A stretch of 34,606 nt of DNA from Legionellaceae bacterium (GCA_947505025.1 CANNIJ010000002.1:1-34606); one strand, 5' to 3'. Positions 16,306 through 25,795 are shown, counted from the stretch's first letter. Notes: a model not told the origin generated them from the sequence alone. Translations and numbers: made by a program.

Positions 16306-17739
16306 ATGACAAAAAAAATGATAGCAGAATTGGTAGTAATTGGCAGTGGTCCAGCAGGTTACACCGCAGCATTTAGAGCCGCGGATCTTGGTAAGAAAGT
16401 TGTGTTAATTGAGAAATTTAATGTTTTAGGCGGTGTTTGTTTGAACGTAGGTTGTATCCCTTCCAAAGCCTTGTTACATGTAGCCAAAGTACTAGATGAA
16501 ACTCGGGATATGTCTGCGCATGGAGTTACATTTGCTAAACCAACAATTGATCGTGATCAGTTGTTGGTTTGGAAAAACTCAGTAATTAATAAATTAACTG
16601 GCGGTTTAAGTGCTCTAGCAAAACAGCGCGGAGTACAGGTGATTACTGGTAATGCGCTATTTACCGATACACATCAATTAAGTGTGCAGTCAGACAGTGA
16701 AACCACTGAAATTACGTTTGAGCAGGCGATTATTGCTGTAGGCAGTTCGTCGGTTACATTACCATTTATTCCTGAGGATCCTCGGATTTTCTCCTCAACT
16801 GGAGCATTAGATCTAGCAAATATCCAGGGTTCATTATTAGTCTTGGGTGGTGGTATTATTGGACTAGAGATGGCTACAGTTTATGCTGCGTTAGGTGTGG
16901 ATGTAACAGTGGTCGAGTTTATGGATCAGCTAATCCCAGCGGCAGATGCCGATGTAGTTAGCGTCTTGCAAAAACGATTGATCAAGCAAGGTATTCACGT
17001 TCTACTCAAGACTAAAGTCACGGCAATTGATGCTAAAAAAGACGGTTTATATGTTTCTATGGAGGGTGCTGGTGCGGCTAGTACTGCTCCGCAATGCTTT
17101 GCGCAGATTTTAGTAGCTGTAGGGCGTCAGCCAAATGGTGGTAAAATTCAAGCAGAAAAAGCTGGTGTGAATGTAGATGCTCGAGGATTTATCAATGTTG
17201 ATAAACAAATGCGGACCAATGTTCAACATATTTTTGCTATTGGCGACGTAGTTGGCCAGCCTATGTTGGCGCACAAAGGTTTACACGAAGGTAAGGTTGC
17301 AGCAGAAGTGGCATGTGGTTTGAAGCATTATTTTGATCCAAAATGTATAGCAAATGTAGCATACACCGATCCTGAGGTTGCGTTTGTTGGCCTCACAGAA
17401 AAAGATGCTAAATCCAGTGGCGTTGCTTATGAGAAAGCCACATTTCCCTGGGCGGCAAGTGGTCGTGCATTGAGTACTGGTCGTTCCGAAGGCCTAACTA
17501 AATTATTATTTTGCCCAGCAAGCAAACGTTTGCTGGGTGCAAGTATTGTTGGGGTAAATGCAGGTGAGTTAATTGCAGAATTAGCATTAGCAATTGAAAT
17601 GAACGCTGATGTTGAGGATATAGCATTGACCATTCATCCGCACCCAACATTATCTGAAACTGTTGGACAAGCAGCAGAGATGTTTGAAGGTACGATTACT
17701 GATTTGTATTTTCCTAAGAAAAAACAAGGTCAAAAGTGA
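16306..17739 (+). CDS. lpdA: Dihydrolipoyl dehydrogenase, E3 component
   Basis: A 477-residue FAD-dependent disulfide reductase that reoxidises the lipoyl arm of E2 with NAD+. Visible motifs are the FAD site GSGPAGYTAAFRAADLG (residues 13-29), the redox pair CLNVGC (Cys45 and Cys50), the NAD site GGGIIGLEMATVYAALG near residue 185, the second FAD contact AIGDVVG near 312, and the dimer-interface catalytic HPHPTLSE with the His-Glu pair near the C-terminus. The ribosome site AAGGTGA is well placed. It closes the aceE-aceF-lpdA set; pilF follows after 12 bp. Confidence 0.97.
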   Translation: MTKKMIAELVVIGSGPAGYTAAFRAADLGKKVVLIEKFNVLGGVCLNVGCIPSKALLHVAKVLDETRDMSAHGVTFAKPTIDRDQLLVWKNSVINKLTGGLSALAKQRGVQVITGNALFTDTHQLSVQSDSETTEITFEQAIIAVGSSSVTLPFIPEDPRIFSSTGALDLANIQGSLLVLGGGIIGLEMATVYAALGVDVTVVEFMDQLIPAADADVVSVLQKRLIKQGIHVLLKTKVTAIDAKKDGLYVSMEGAGAASTAPQCFAQILVAVGRQPNGGKIQAEKAGVNVDARGFINVDKQMRTNVQHIFAIGDVVGQPMLAHKGLHEGKVAAEVACGLKHYFDPKCIANVAYTDPEVAFVGLTEKDAKSSGVAYEKATFPWAASGRALSTGRSEGLTKLLFCPASKRLLGASIVGVNAGELIAELALAIEMNADVEDIALTIHPHPTLSETVGQAAEMFEGTITDLYFPKKKQGQK

Positions 17740-17751
17740 TAGTAAAATAAG

Positions 17752-18330
17752 ATGCGTATTTTCTGGATGCCGGTTATTGGATTATTACTGATAGCTGTTT
17801 TAAGCGGTTGCCGGCAATCAGGACCACACATGGATGATCAGTTGGGTTTGGCATATCTGCAACAAGGCGATCGACCACGCGCCAAGCAGTCTTTGTTGCG
17901 GGCACTGGAGAATGAACCTAGATCGGCTTCAGTAAATGCTGCTATGGCATATTTTTTGGAAACAACAGATGATATAAAATTAGCAGGTGTTTTTTATAAA
18001 AAAGCCATACACTATTCAAAATCAGCTGAAATAGCTGCACATTGGAACAATTATGGTGCATTTTTATGCCGAAAAGGTGATACCGCACCGGCTGAAATAT
18101 ATTTTTTAAAGGCAGCGCATTATTTCAAATATACACACACAGCTCTAGCATATGAGAATGCTGGCTTGTGTGCGCTGGCTGCTGGTGATCAAGTAAAGGC
18201 CCGGACGTATTTTAAACAAGCTTTGATGCAGGATCCGTTACGCAAGCAAGCAGCCGATGCATTAGTGCATCTTGAAGGTCAATCAACAGGTGTTTTGACA
18301 GGCACGCTGGTGCATAGGAGTAACAAATGA
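17752..18330 (+). CDS. pilF: Type IV pilus biogenesis lipoprotein PilF/PilW
   Basis: A 192-residue TPR lipoprotein: a signal peptide ending in the lipobox LSGC (Cys at about residue 20), then tandem TPR-like helices (LGLAYLQQGDRPRAKQSLLRAL, NNYGAFLCRKGDTAPAEIYF, ENAGLCALAAGDQVKARTYF). It is the pilotin that helps the PilQ secretin assemble in the outer membrane. It is shorter than the roughly 250 residues usual for the family, missing the last TPRs. Its position before rodZ and hisS is conserved in gammaproteobacteria, but direct attachment behind lpdA with a 12-bp gap is unusual. Its stop overlaps the rodZ start as ATGA. The ribosome site is weak. Confidence 0.85.
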   Translation: MRIFWMPVIGLLLIAVLSGCRQSGPHMDDQLGLAYLQQGDRPRAKQSLLRALENEPRSASVNAAMAYFLETTDDIKLAGVFYKKAIHYSKSAEIAAHWNNYGAFLCRKGDTAPAEIYFLKAAHYFKYTHTALAYENAGLCALAAGDQVKARTYFKQALMQDPLRKQAADALVHLEGQSTGVLTGTLVHRSNK

Positions 18331-18908
18331 GTACATTGTTCGTAGCAGATGAGATTAGCACATCACATATTGAAAAACCTGGTGCTCATTTAGCAGCAAA
18401 AAGACAAAGCAAAGGTTACAGCGTAGAAGAGGTGGCATCTAAATTGCATTTGCGCGTATTGATGATTGAGTTGTTAGAAGCAGATGATTATAAGGCAATG
18501 CCTGAGTCTGTGTTTATTAAAGGATATTTGCGTGCATACGCAAAGTTCTTAGAAGTCCCAGCAGATCAATTAGTTGAGAATTTCACATCTTTGTACAGCG
18601 GAGATTTTAAAGTAGAGCGTACTTTATGGCAAAGTCAACGTAGAACTCATGGTGCCGAGAATATCGTTCGTTGGTTCACCGGGATATTTGCTGTTGGGGT
18701 TTTAATAGCAGTAGCTTGCTGGTGGCAAAATAATAAAGAAAGTGCCAAATTATTTAGTTCTAGTAGCATTACACACTCATCAGTAGCAATTAAAAACACT
18801 GATAACCATCAATCAGAAACTGAAATTAGACTGACCGATTTATCTAAAATGCGTTCTCTGTTGTCATCCTCAGCTCAACAAAATTCTTTGGAGACTCAAA
18901 GTGGTTGA
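18327..18908 (+). CDS. rodZ: RodZ-like helix-turn-helix membrane protein, short form
   Basis: A 193-residue protein with an N-terminal Xre-type helix-turn-helix domain of the RodZ family (GAHLAAKRQSKGYSVEEVASKL, then FIKGYLRAYAKFL; about residues 20-90), a basic juxtamembrane region and one membrane helix (about 113-131, WFTGIFAVGVLIAVACWW). RodZ links MreB filaments to the cell-wall elongation machinery. Only about 60 polar residues follow the helix, so the periplasmic beta domain (DUF4115) of full-length RodZ (about 330 residues in E. coli) is absent. AGGAG precedes the ATG. It overlaps pilF by 4 bp and hisS by 8 bp. Confidence 0.85.
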   Translation: MSTLFVADEISTSHIEKPGAHLAAKRQSKGYSVEEVASKLHLRVLMIELLEADDYKAMPESVFIKGYLRAYAKFLEVPADQLVENFTSLYSGDFKVERTLWQSQRRTHGAENIVRWFTGIFAVGVLIAVACWWQNNKESAKLFSSSSITHSSVAIKNTDNHQSETEIRLTDLSKMRSLLSSSAQQNSLETQSG

Positions 18909-20196
18909 GAAAATTCAAGCTATTCGTGGCATGAATGATATATTGCCCGGGCAAACTTATGCTTGGCGTGTACTTGAGCAAACTTTTGCAGCTTGTGTGG
19001 CAAGTTATGGCTATAAAGAAATACGCTTCCCTTACGTTGAAAGTACTGCCTTATTTAAGCGCAGCATAGGTCCGGTGAGCGATATTGTCGAAAAAGAAAT
19101 GTATACATTCAATGACTTGAATGGTGATCAGTTAACCTTGCGTCCTGAAGGCACTGCAGGATGTGTACGTGCTTGCGTGGAACATGGACTATTAAGACAT
19201 CAGCAACAAAAATTGTGGTATAGCGGGCCTATGTTCAGGCATGAAAAGCCACAAAAAGGTCGTTACCGACAATTCAGTCAGTTTGGGGTTGAGGTTTTTG
19301 GTCTGGCTGGTGTAGGAATTGAGCTTGAATTGTTGTTGATGTGTAGAGAGTTATGGGCTAGTTTAGGCTTAACTGAAATTGTGCGGCTACACTTAAATAC
19401 GTTGGGCTCGGCACAAGAACGACAACAATATCGTGATTTATTGATTGAGTATTTTTCAGCCAATCAAGCTGACCTAGATGATGAAAGTCAGCGACGACTA
19501 CATCGTAATCCAATGCGGATTTTAGACAGTAAAAATCCTGAAATGCAGGCATTAATCCATGCTGCGCCTACAGTGCAATCGGTGTTAGGTGATGATAGCA
19601 AGGATCATTTTGATTCTTTGTGTAATGGGTTAACTGAACTGGGAATTAAATACACGATAGATCCGTTTTTAGTTCGCGGGTTAGATTATTACGAGCACAC
19701 CGTGTTTGAGTGGATGACTGATCGTTTGGGCAGCCAAGCGACAATTTGTGGTGGTGGTCGTTTTGATTTATTAATCCCACAATTGGGCGGTAATCCAACA
19801 CCTGCAGTTGGATTTGCCATGGGTGCTGAGCGTATTTTATTATTAATGGCGGCACAGCAGCCTCTAATTGAGCCTGCAATAGATATCATGGTTCTGACTT
19901 TGGGAGAACAAGCCTTGGTTTGTGCGTTAAAATTAGCCGAATCATTACGTACCGCTTTTGGGTGTTGTGTGTCGGTAAATACATCTGGTGCTAAATTTAA
20001 ACGTCAGTTTAAAGATGCTGATCAATCTGGTGCACGCTGGGCTTTAGTCTTGGGCGAAGATGAAGTATTATCCAGGACTGTGGGAGTTAAGCCGTTGCGA
20101 TTAAATGATCCGCAGATAACCATGAGTCATGATCAGCTCATATCATATTTTTCTGAGAATTTGAAAGGAGAAGTACATGTCAGTTTACATGACTGA
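18901..20196 (+). CDS. hisS: Histidyl-tRNA synthetase
   Basis: A 431-residue class II aminoacyl-tRNA synthetase charging tRNA-His. Motif 1 lies around RFPYVESTALFKRSIG, motif 2 around MFRHEKPQKGRYRQFSQFGVE (about residues 110-130), and the histidine-specific LVRGLDYYEHTVFEW (about 257-271) and motif 3 GFAMGAERILLL (about 303-314) are clear. The C-terminal anticodon-binding domain is complete. Translation begins at GTG, with GGAG seven bases upstream, inside the end of rodZ. In related genomes ispG often lies between rodZ and hisS; it is absent here. Confidence 0.97.
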   Translation: MVEKIQAIRGMNDILPGQTYAWRVLEQTFAACVASYGYKEIRFPYVESTALFKRSIGPVSDIVEKEMYTFNDLNGDQLTLRPEGTAGCVRACVEHGLLRHQQQKLWYSGPMFRHEKPQKGRYRQFSQFGVEVFGLAGVGIELELLLMCRELWASLGLTEIVRLHLNTLGSAQERQQYRDLLIEYFSANQADLDDESQRRLHRNPMRILDSKNPEMQALIHAAPTVQSVLGDDSKDHFDSLCNGLTELGIKYTIDPFLVRGLDYYEHTVFEWMTDRLGSQATICGGGRFDLLIPQLGGNPTPAVGFAMGAERILLLMAAQQPLIEPAIDIMVLTLGEQALVCALKLAESLRTAFGCCVSVNTSGAKFKRQFKDADQSGARWALVLGEDEVLSRTVGVKPLRLNDPQITMSHDQLISYFSENLKGEVHVSLHD

Positions 20197-20812
20197 GGCT
20201 GAGCAGATTGAGTGGTTGAAAAAAGGTTGGCTGCGTTATCAAACCTTAATTGTGAGTGGGCTATGTATTGCCTTGTTATCAATGTCTGCATTCAAGTATT
20301 GGCATTTTTATCATGACAAAAGGATACAAGAAGCTAGTGTTTCGTATGAAAGAATGATATTAGCTGAGTCACGTCACGAGACCCAAAATACTCAGGTTTA
20401 TGCAGAACAATTGATTCAGGATGATACTGGTACGGTGTATGCTGATGTTGCCAGACTAATGCTGGCGGCTGAACTTGTACAGCAACATAAATATGAACTG
20501 GCAAACAGTACTCTGGAGTTTTTAATCCAGAATTCAAGTCGACAACCTATGATTGATCTGGCCAAGTTACGTTTATCACGGGTCTTGATGGCAGAACATA
20601 AATATGAACAAGCGCTAGCATTACTAAAAGCCATAAAAAAATCCCCTTACTATGGATTAATTAACGTTACAATCGGCGATCTTTATGTTGCAATGGGCAA
20701 TAATAAACAAGCTATTATATTTTATAATCGAGCGCATACATACTTAGAAACAAGTGGTATTACACATGTTTTTCTGGATATGAAAATTGAACAGCTCAAA
20801 GAGGAAGGTTAA
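20177..20812 (+). CDS. yfgM: YfgM family ancillary SecYEG translocon protein
   Basis: A 211-residue protein with a short cytoplasmic N-terminus (AEQIEWLKKGWLRY), one membrane helix (about residues 25-43) and a periplasmic TPR-like domain (DLAKLRLSRVLMAEHKYEQALALLKAI and later repeats). YfgM associates with SecYEG and periplasmic chaperones such as PpiD, and its usual place is between hisS and bamB, as here. AGGAG precedes the ATG, which lies 20 bp inside hisS. The overlap suggests translational coupling. Confidence 0.88.
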   Translation: MSVYMTEAEQIEWLKKGWLRYQTLIVSGLCIALLSMSAFKYWHFYHDKRIQEASVSYERMILAESRHETQNTQVYAEQLIQDDTGTVYADVARLMLAAELVQQHKYELANSTLEFLIQNSSRQPMIDLAKLRLSRVLMAEHKYEQALALLKAIKKSPYYGLINVTIGDLYVAMGNNKQAIIFYNRAHTYLETSGITHVFLDMKIEQLKEEG

Positions 20813-20818
20813 TTGGTG

Positions 20819-21988
20819 ATGTTTTGTTTAAAACAATGGCGTAAAGCTGGATATATTGTATGTGTGATTTTTTCTGCGTGCACGCAAGTAGATGACTATA
20901 TTTTAGGTAAAGACAATACTCCAGCACCCAAACCGCTCGATACAATGAAGAATAAGATCCCTTTAAAGTTAGATTGGTCTGTGCTGGCCGGGGGTAAAAG
21001 CAATCGATTAACGTATCTAAAATTAACGCCAGTAGTAAAGAATAATATAGTTTATACAGCGGATAGCCATGGCCAGGTAGAATCACGTGATTCTGGTTCA
21101 GGTGAATTACGTTGGGCCACGCAATTAAAGCATGGGGTTCTGAGCGGCCCAAGTGTGGGTGAGGCTGGAGTTGCTTTAGGGACTGATGCATCCTCACTGG
21201 TTGTCTTGAATAAATCAGATGGGCATAAAATTTGGCAAGCAAAACTATCAGGGGACGTTTTAGCACAACCTTTGATAATGAATCATAGTGTTTTTGTTAA
21301 AACTGTAGATGGTACGGTAGTATCATTAGCGATGAAAAACGGTGAAAAACAATGGTCTCTAGACCATGGTTCGCCACAATTGATTTTACAAGCAAGTTCA
21401 TCTCCAGTTCAGATGGGATCTAAGTTGCTAGTAGGTTTTTCAGATGGAAAACTTGAGTCTATAGATCAAACAACTGGTCACTCAGAGTGGCAAAGAGGTA
21501 TGATGTATCCGCGCGGATCAAGTGATGTTGAGCGTTTAGTTGATATTGATGCCGATCCGATCGTACATCAAGATACAGTTTATTTAGCCAGTTACCAGAG
21601 TTCCGTAGGCGCCTGGCAGTTAACTGATGGCCAATCTATATGGACCAAACCAGTCTCTGTTTACAAGAATATGGCAATTGATACTACAACTTTATATATG
21701 GTTGATCGTCATGACACAGTATGGGCTATAGCTCGTAGTAATGGTATGATTAAATGGAAAAATATCACGTTAAAAGCACGTGGGGTAACGGCTCCAGTTT
21801 TAATTGGTTCTTGGTTGATTGTTGGTGATCACACCGGCAACCTGCATGTGTTAGATGTTCAAACAGGGAATGTTTTAGCTCGTATATCATTACCTGCTGC
21901 CATTGATTCGGCGCCGGCAGCATCCGGTCATAACATCTACGTTATGACCGCAGATGGAAGATTAAACCGCTTGACGGTTGGAGCTTAA
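20819..21988 (+). CDS. bamB: Outer-membrane assembly lipoprotein BamB
   Basis: About 389 residues. The signal peptide ends in a lipobox (FSAC), so the protein is anchored to the inner leaflet of the outer membrane. The remainder is a PQQ-like beta-propeller with repeating tryptophan-docking motifs ([53 protein letters not shown]). BamB helps BamA insert barrel proteins. Three possible starts are stacked (TTG 20813, GTG 20816, ATG 20819); GAGGAAGG upstream could serve any of them, and GTG has the most usual spacing. The stop is separated from the ATG of der by one base. Confidence 0.92.
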   Translation: MFCLKQWRKAGYIVCVIFSACTQVDDYILGKDNTPAPKPLDTMKNKIPLKLDWSVLAGGKSNRLTYLKLTPVVKNNIVYTADSHGQVESRDSGSGELRWATQLKHGVLSGPSVGEAGVALGTDASSLVVLNKSDGHKIWQAKLSGDVLAQPLIMNHSVFVKTVDGTVVSLAMKNGEKQWSLDHGSPQLILQASSSPVQMGSKLLVGFSDGKLESIDQTTGHSEWQRGMMYPRGSSDVERLVDIDADPIVHQDTVYLASYQSSVGAWQLTDGQSIWTKPVSVYKNMAIDTTTLYMVDRHDTVWAIARSNGMIKWKNITLKARGVTAPVLIGSWLIVGDHTGNLHVLDVQTGNVLARISLPAAIDSAPAASGHNIYVMTADGRLNRLTVGA

Positions 21989-21989
21989 A

Positions 21990-23381
21990 ATGATTCCTGT
22001 AATTGCTTTAGTAGGGCGACCAAATGTAGGAAAATCAACGATTTTCAATCGATTAACACGCACACAACATGCATTAGTTGCTGATTTTCCTGGTTTAACT
22101 CGTGATCGACAGTATGGCGACGCTGTATTTGAAAACAAACCATTTATCGTTGTCGATACTGGCGGTATTGGTGTTGAAGATCGTGCTGTAGATGCATTAA
22201 TGCTCAAGCAATCTGCATTGGCATTAGAAGAAGCCGATGTGATTTTTTTTGTAGTGGATGGTAGATCTGGCCTGAATGCAATGGACCATGATATTGCTAT
22301 GCGTTTACGTAAGATAAGTAAGACAATTTATGTGATCGTAAATAAGATTGAAGGTCTGGATGAATCCATAGCGTGTGCTGATGCTAGATCACTTGGATTT
22401 GCTGTAGTACATGGAATTTCTGCTGCTCATGGTCAAGGCATTGTTCCATTATTAAAACATGTCACCGCCTCTTTTGAGCCGGCTGTAGTTGAAACAGAAG
22501 ATAGCTCTTTAGTGAAGATAGCTTTTGCCGGCAGGCCAAACGTAGGAAAATCCACGCTGATTAATCGCTTGCTCGGAGAAGAGCGCGTTGTAGTTTATGA
22601 TTTGCCGGGTACTACACGCGACAGTATATCAATACCATTTGAGCGAGACGGACAAGCTTATCACTTGATTGACACTGCGGGTGTGCGCAGGCGATCAAGA
22701 GTTGATGAAAAAATTGAAAAATTTTCTGTAATTAAAACCTTGCAAGCCATTAAAGCAGCTAATGTATGCGTAATGATGTTGGATGCTCAAGAAGGTTTAA
22801 CTGATCAAGATCTGCATGTTTTAGGCTTTATTATTGAATCTGGAAAAGCCCTGGTCATTGCCGTGAACAAATGGGATGGCTTAGATGAGTATACCAAAGA
22901 TCAAGTACGACAGGCTTTAGAACGAAGATTACATTTTGCTAGTTTTGCTAAAATTAGGTTTATATCCGCATTGTATGGTAGAGGATTAAAAGTTTTATTT
23001 AGTGATATTATGGATGCTTATACATCAGCAACGCAGGGGCTTTCAACCCCCAAACTCACACGTTTATTACAGTTACTTACAAATAAACATCCACCACCAT
23101 TGGTCAATGGAAGACGTATTAAATTACGCTATGCACATGCTGGCGGACAAAATCCACCTATAATCGTAATTCATGGTAATCAATTAGATTCGATTCCAGA
23201 GCATTACAAACGATATTTATCAAAAGCCTTTACTGAGCAATTATCTTTGATTGGAACACCATTGAAATTAGAGTTCAAAGATAACTTTAATCCATTTAAA
23301 GACAAAAAAAATCAATTAACAGACCGTCAGGTACGACATAAGCAACGATTAATGAAACGTGTTAAACGGCGAGGTAAATGA
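21990..23381 (+). CDS. der: Ribosome-assembly GTPase Der (EngA)
   Basis: A 463-residue double-domain GTPase required for late 50S subunit maturation. Two complete G domains are visible: G1 GRPNVGKST near residues 8-16 with DTGG and NKIEG, and the second GRPNVGKST near 181 with DTAG and NKWD. A KH-like C-terminal domain ([24 protein letters not shown]) and a basic tail follow. The start is the ATG at 21990 with GGAG six bases upstream; an upstream TTG is unnecessary. It is one base from the bamB stop and overlaps the next gene by 4 bp. Confidence 0.96.
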   Translation: MIPVIALVGRPNVGKSTIFNRLTRTQHALVADFPGLTRDRQYGDAVFENKPFIVVDTGGIGVEDRAVDALMLKQSALALEEADVIFFVVDGRSGLNAMDHDIAMRLRKISKTIYVIVNKIEGLDESIACADARSLGFAVVHGISAAHGQGIVPLLKHVTASFEPAVVETEDSSLVKIAFAGRPNVGKSTLINRLLGEERVVVYDLPGTTRDSISIPFERDGQAYHLIDTAGVRRRSRVDEKIEKFSVIKTLQAIKAANVCVMMLDAQEGLTDQDLHVLGFIIESGKALVIAVNKWDGLDEYTKDQVRQALERRLHFASFAKIRFISALYGRGLKVLFSDIMDAYTSATQGLSTPKLTRLLQLLTNKHPPPLVNGRRIKLRYAHAGGQNPPIIVIHGNQLDSIPEHYKRYLSKAFTEQLSLIGTPLKLEFKDNFNPFKDKKNQLTDRQVRHKQRLMKRVKRRGK

Positions 23382-23983
23382 TCTCCAGCGAATTAAATTG
23401 TTTTTTTTTGAAAACACACTTAGGACGAACAGTTTTTTTTGATCGCCACTTCGTACCGTGCGCAGCGAAAAATCTTAATGGACTGTACGCCTTTGTGAGT
23501 TATGCTGCTCCATCCTTGGTCGCACTTTCAGAGTTGACTGCATACGGCAGCCAACACGGTGGTTTGGATGCTATGGTGCATGTATTGAAGTTACATTCGT
23601 TGCGAATAAAACAACATTTTTTTGCCACTCAAGCACCATTTTTCCTACCTAAACGTGAGCCGATAGCTGGTGGTGAGGCCTGCTTTGTCCAAGGCGAATT
23701 AATGTGGTGGAATGTTAAAAGTGATCTTTTTTCGCGTCCCAAAGAATATCTACATGATGACTCACCATTATTAGAATCCTCGATTGCAGGGATAGGCTTT
23801 GCTACTGAAAAATTTATCTATATTGAACAGGCTGTTGCATTTGAGCAAAGCGCTTTAAGAGTTCTTTTTCATCCAAACGGACACTTTAAAGCAGGAAGCA
23901 TGCAACTGGTTACAACGCACATGCGACAGATTTATACCGAGCAGCCAGAAGATATTTTGTGCTTATCTCCTGTGTCAGGCTAG
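23378..23983 (+). CDS. Hypothetical protein translationally coupled to der
   Basis: A 201-residue protein that I do not recognise. It has no signal peptide and no convincing membrane helix. It starts on the ATG of an ATGA overlap with the der stop, so it is almost certainly co-translated with der and is a real gene. The sequence is rich in aromatic residues and His ([42 protein letters not shown]) and has a short hydrophobic strand pair near residues 140-165. No catalytic motif or repeat is evident. No gene follows for about 240 bp, so it ends the long operon. Confidence 0.65.
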   Translation: MISSELNCFFLKTHLGRTVFFDRHFVPCAAKNLNGLYAFVSYAAPSLVALSELTAYGSQHGGLDAMVHVLKLHSLRIKQHFFATQAPFFLPKREPIAGGEACFVQGELMWWNVKSDLFSRPKEYLHDDSPLLESSIAGIGFATEKFIYIEQAVAFEQSALRVLFHPNGHFKAGSMQLVTTHMRQIYTEQPEDILCLSPVSG

Positions 23984-24170
23984 TTGTCACTCGTAATTAA
24001 ATTCAATTATGAATTGCAATAAGGCGACATATGTTAGTTTAACCCCATCGCAGATAGTACCTCAATTGTCTGACACAGTGGGGTGGCTATGTTTTTCAAA
24101 AATCCATGCCACTGCGTGGAGGTCCAGCACTTCGTTCTGGATCTCGTGTGGAGTTACATTTTTTTAAAAA

Positions 24171-24199
24171 TGGCCATTTTTTCTTTTTTCTGTTAAGAT
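24171..24199 (+). promoter_or_regulatory. Candidate promoter for era
   Basis: TGTTAAGAT at 24191-24199 resembles an extended -10 element. No good -35 lies 17 bp upstream. The region between the preceding gene and era also holds an imperfect stem (GGTCCAG/CTGGATC, about 24120-24142) and AAAAATGGCCATTTTTTC, which may be a weak terminator for the upstream operon. Confidence 0.25.
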
Positions 24200-24225
24200 G
24201 GCACAAAAATAGACAGGAGGGATGC

Positions 24226-25113
24226 ATGACAACGTATTGTGGTTATATTGCTTTAGTGGGTCGACCTAATGTTGGTAAGTCAACTTTACTGAACCGAATT
24301 GTTCGTCAAAAATTAAGTATCACATCACGTAAGCCGCAAACAACACGACATAGAATCTTAGGTATTTGCACTCAAGATGAGCACCAATTCATTTATGTTG
24401 ATACACCTGGGTTACACCAAGGCTCGACTAAAACTATGAATCGCATGATGAATCAAACAGCACAAAATGTTTTAAGTGACGTGGATGCCGTAGCATTTGT
24501 GGTTGAAGGCACTCATTGGGATGAGCAGGACGAGTATGTTTTAAAGTTAATTCAACAGGTTAACGTGCCTTGCTTTTTAGTAATCAATAAAGTGGATAAA
24601 CTTGAAGATAAAACCACATTACTGCCTTGGCTAACGTTAATGTCTCAGCGTCATAATTTTGTAGCGATGATTCCTTTGTCGGCTAAAACTGGTAAGTACG
24701 TTGAAGTTTTGCATGATAAATTGCAAGCGTGTTTGCCGGCAGGGCCACACTTGTTTGATGCTGATCAAGTGACAGATCGCTCAATTAAATTTTTATGTGC
24801 TGAATTGTTAAGAGAAAAAGTTTTTCGTCATTGCGGACAAGAGCTTCCATATGCTGTTACTGTAGAAATCGAGGCTTTTCGTGACGAAGGAACGTTAGTA
24901 CATTTACACGCGTTAATTTTTGTAGAAAAAGAGCAGCACAAACGCATGATTATCGGCGATAAAGGTGCAAAACTAAAAGAAATGGCCACACGAGCACGGG
25001 TCGATATGGAGCAGCTTTTAGGCAAAAAAGTATTTTTACAATGTTATTGCAAGGTAAAATCAGGCTGGTCAGACAATGCTAGGTTATTAACCTCTTTAGG
25101 GTACGAAAATTAA
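24226..25113 (+). CDS. era: GTPase Era
   Basis: A 295-residue GTPase that binds 16S rRNA and assists 30S maturation. The G domain shows [14 protein letters not shown] (about residues 11-24), DTPGLH and NKVDK; the KH domain contains the typical HKRMIIGDKGAKLKEM (about 238-253). The frame is open 40 codons further upstream, but CAGGAGGG directly precedes the ATG at 24226 and Era homology begins there, so the longer version is rejected. Its stop overlaps the proposed recO start by one base. Confidence 0.95.
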   Translation: MTTYCGYIALVGRPNVGKSTLLNRIVRQKLSITSRKPQTTRHRILGICTQDEHQFIYVDTPGLHQGSTKTMNRMMNQTAQNVLSDVDAVAFVVEGTHWDEQDEYVLKLIQQVNVPCFLVINKVDKLEDKTTLLPWLTLMSQRHNFVAMIPLSAKTGKYVEVLHDKLQACLPAGPHLFDADQVTDRSIKFLCAELLREKVFRHCGQELPYAVTVEIEAFRDEGTLVHLHALIFVEKEQHKRMIIGDKGAKLKEMATRARVDMEQLLGKKVFLQCYCKVKSGWSDNARLLTSLGYEN

Positions 25114-25795
25114 CGGATATCTTTTACATATTTATAATGTCGGTGACACGAGCATCGAATTAACTGTATTTACACCCGAGCATGGCTTGATGCCCATGCT
25201 GTATAAAGGTGGAAGATCACAAAAAAAACAATCTCTCATACAGTATTTCCAACCACTATGGATTGATTATGAAGATCGTTATGGACGTAATTATGTGCGT
25301 GCATTAGAACATACCGCATCAGCTCATATAATCCCAAATATTTCATTAAGTTCAGCTTGGTATGTGAATGAGTTGTTGTGCGTAACTCAATTCCCCGGGC
25401 AGGATGACCCATTATTATACGCTGCCTATATAGTTGCTTTAAAATCCATGTCTAGCGCAATCGATCGTTATACTTTAGAGCGCGCACTAAGACGCTTTGA
25501 ACTAGCACTATTAAAATCCATTGGACAAGATGTCATATTAACCCATACTCACGATGATCTAAAGATACTAGCTGAACAGCGGTATAACTTTGTTCCTGGC
25601 GATGGATTTCACTTGACCGAGACGGGCATTTCTGGAGAGTATATTTTGGCTTTTGCAGAAAATAAGTTGGATGATGTGAAATCCTTAAGTTCACTAAAAT
25701 ATATTATGCGGACCGCCATAGATCATGCCTTAGATGGCCGGGTTTTAAAAACACGTTCTTTAGGACGAAGTTTGATGATCCCAGGCACAACCTGA
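25109..25795 (+). CDS. recO: DNA repair protein RecO, apparent ATT start
   Basis: RecO loads RecA onto SSB-coated single-stranded DNA in the RecFOR pathway. The central and C-terminal helical part is recognisable (FELALLKSIGQDV, then FVPGDGFHLT). The N-terminal OB fold is encoded by GYLLHIYNVGDTSIELTVF followed by TPEHGLMPMLYKGGRS, all of it upstream of the first canonical start codon (TTG/ATG at 25187-25190). Between the preceding in-frame stop (25097-25099) and that point, no ATG, GTG, TTG or CTG exists. The best candidate is ATT at 25109, with AGGG seven bases upstream and a one-base overlap with the era stop. This gives 228 residues, normal for RecO. Starting at the TTG or ATG would delete most of the OB fold. 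Confidence 0.82.
   Translation: MNGYLLHIYNVGDTSIELTVFTPEHGLMPMLYKGGRSQKKQSLIQYFQPLWIDYEDRYGRNYVRALEHTASAHIIPNISLSSAWYVNELLCVTQFPGQDDPLLYAAYIVALKSMSSAIDRYTLERALRRFELALLKSIGQDVILTHTHDDLKILAEQRYNFVPGDGFHLTETGISGEYILAFAENKLDDVKSLSSLKYIMRTAIDHALDGRVLKTRSLGRSLMIPGTT

Noticed and set aside
20796-21266. 156-codon minus-strand ORF
   Set aside because: It is antisense to bamB, whose propeller repeats and lipobox fix the coding strand.
24160-24192. AAAAATGGCCATTTTTTC as a strong intrinsic terminator
   Set aside because: The palindrome leaves almost no GC stem once a loop is allowed, so it is mentioned only as weak.
24106-24225. 40-codon N-terminal extension of Era
   Set aside because: The ribosome site and family homology both start at 24226; the extension is low-complexity, Phe- and Arg-rich and overlaps probable regulatory DNA.
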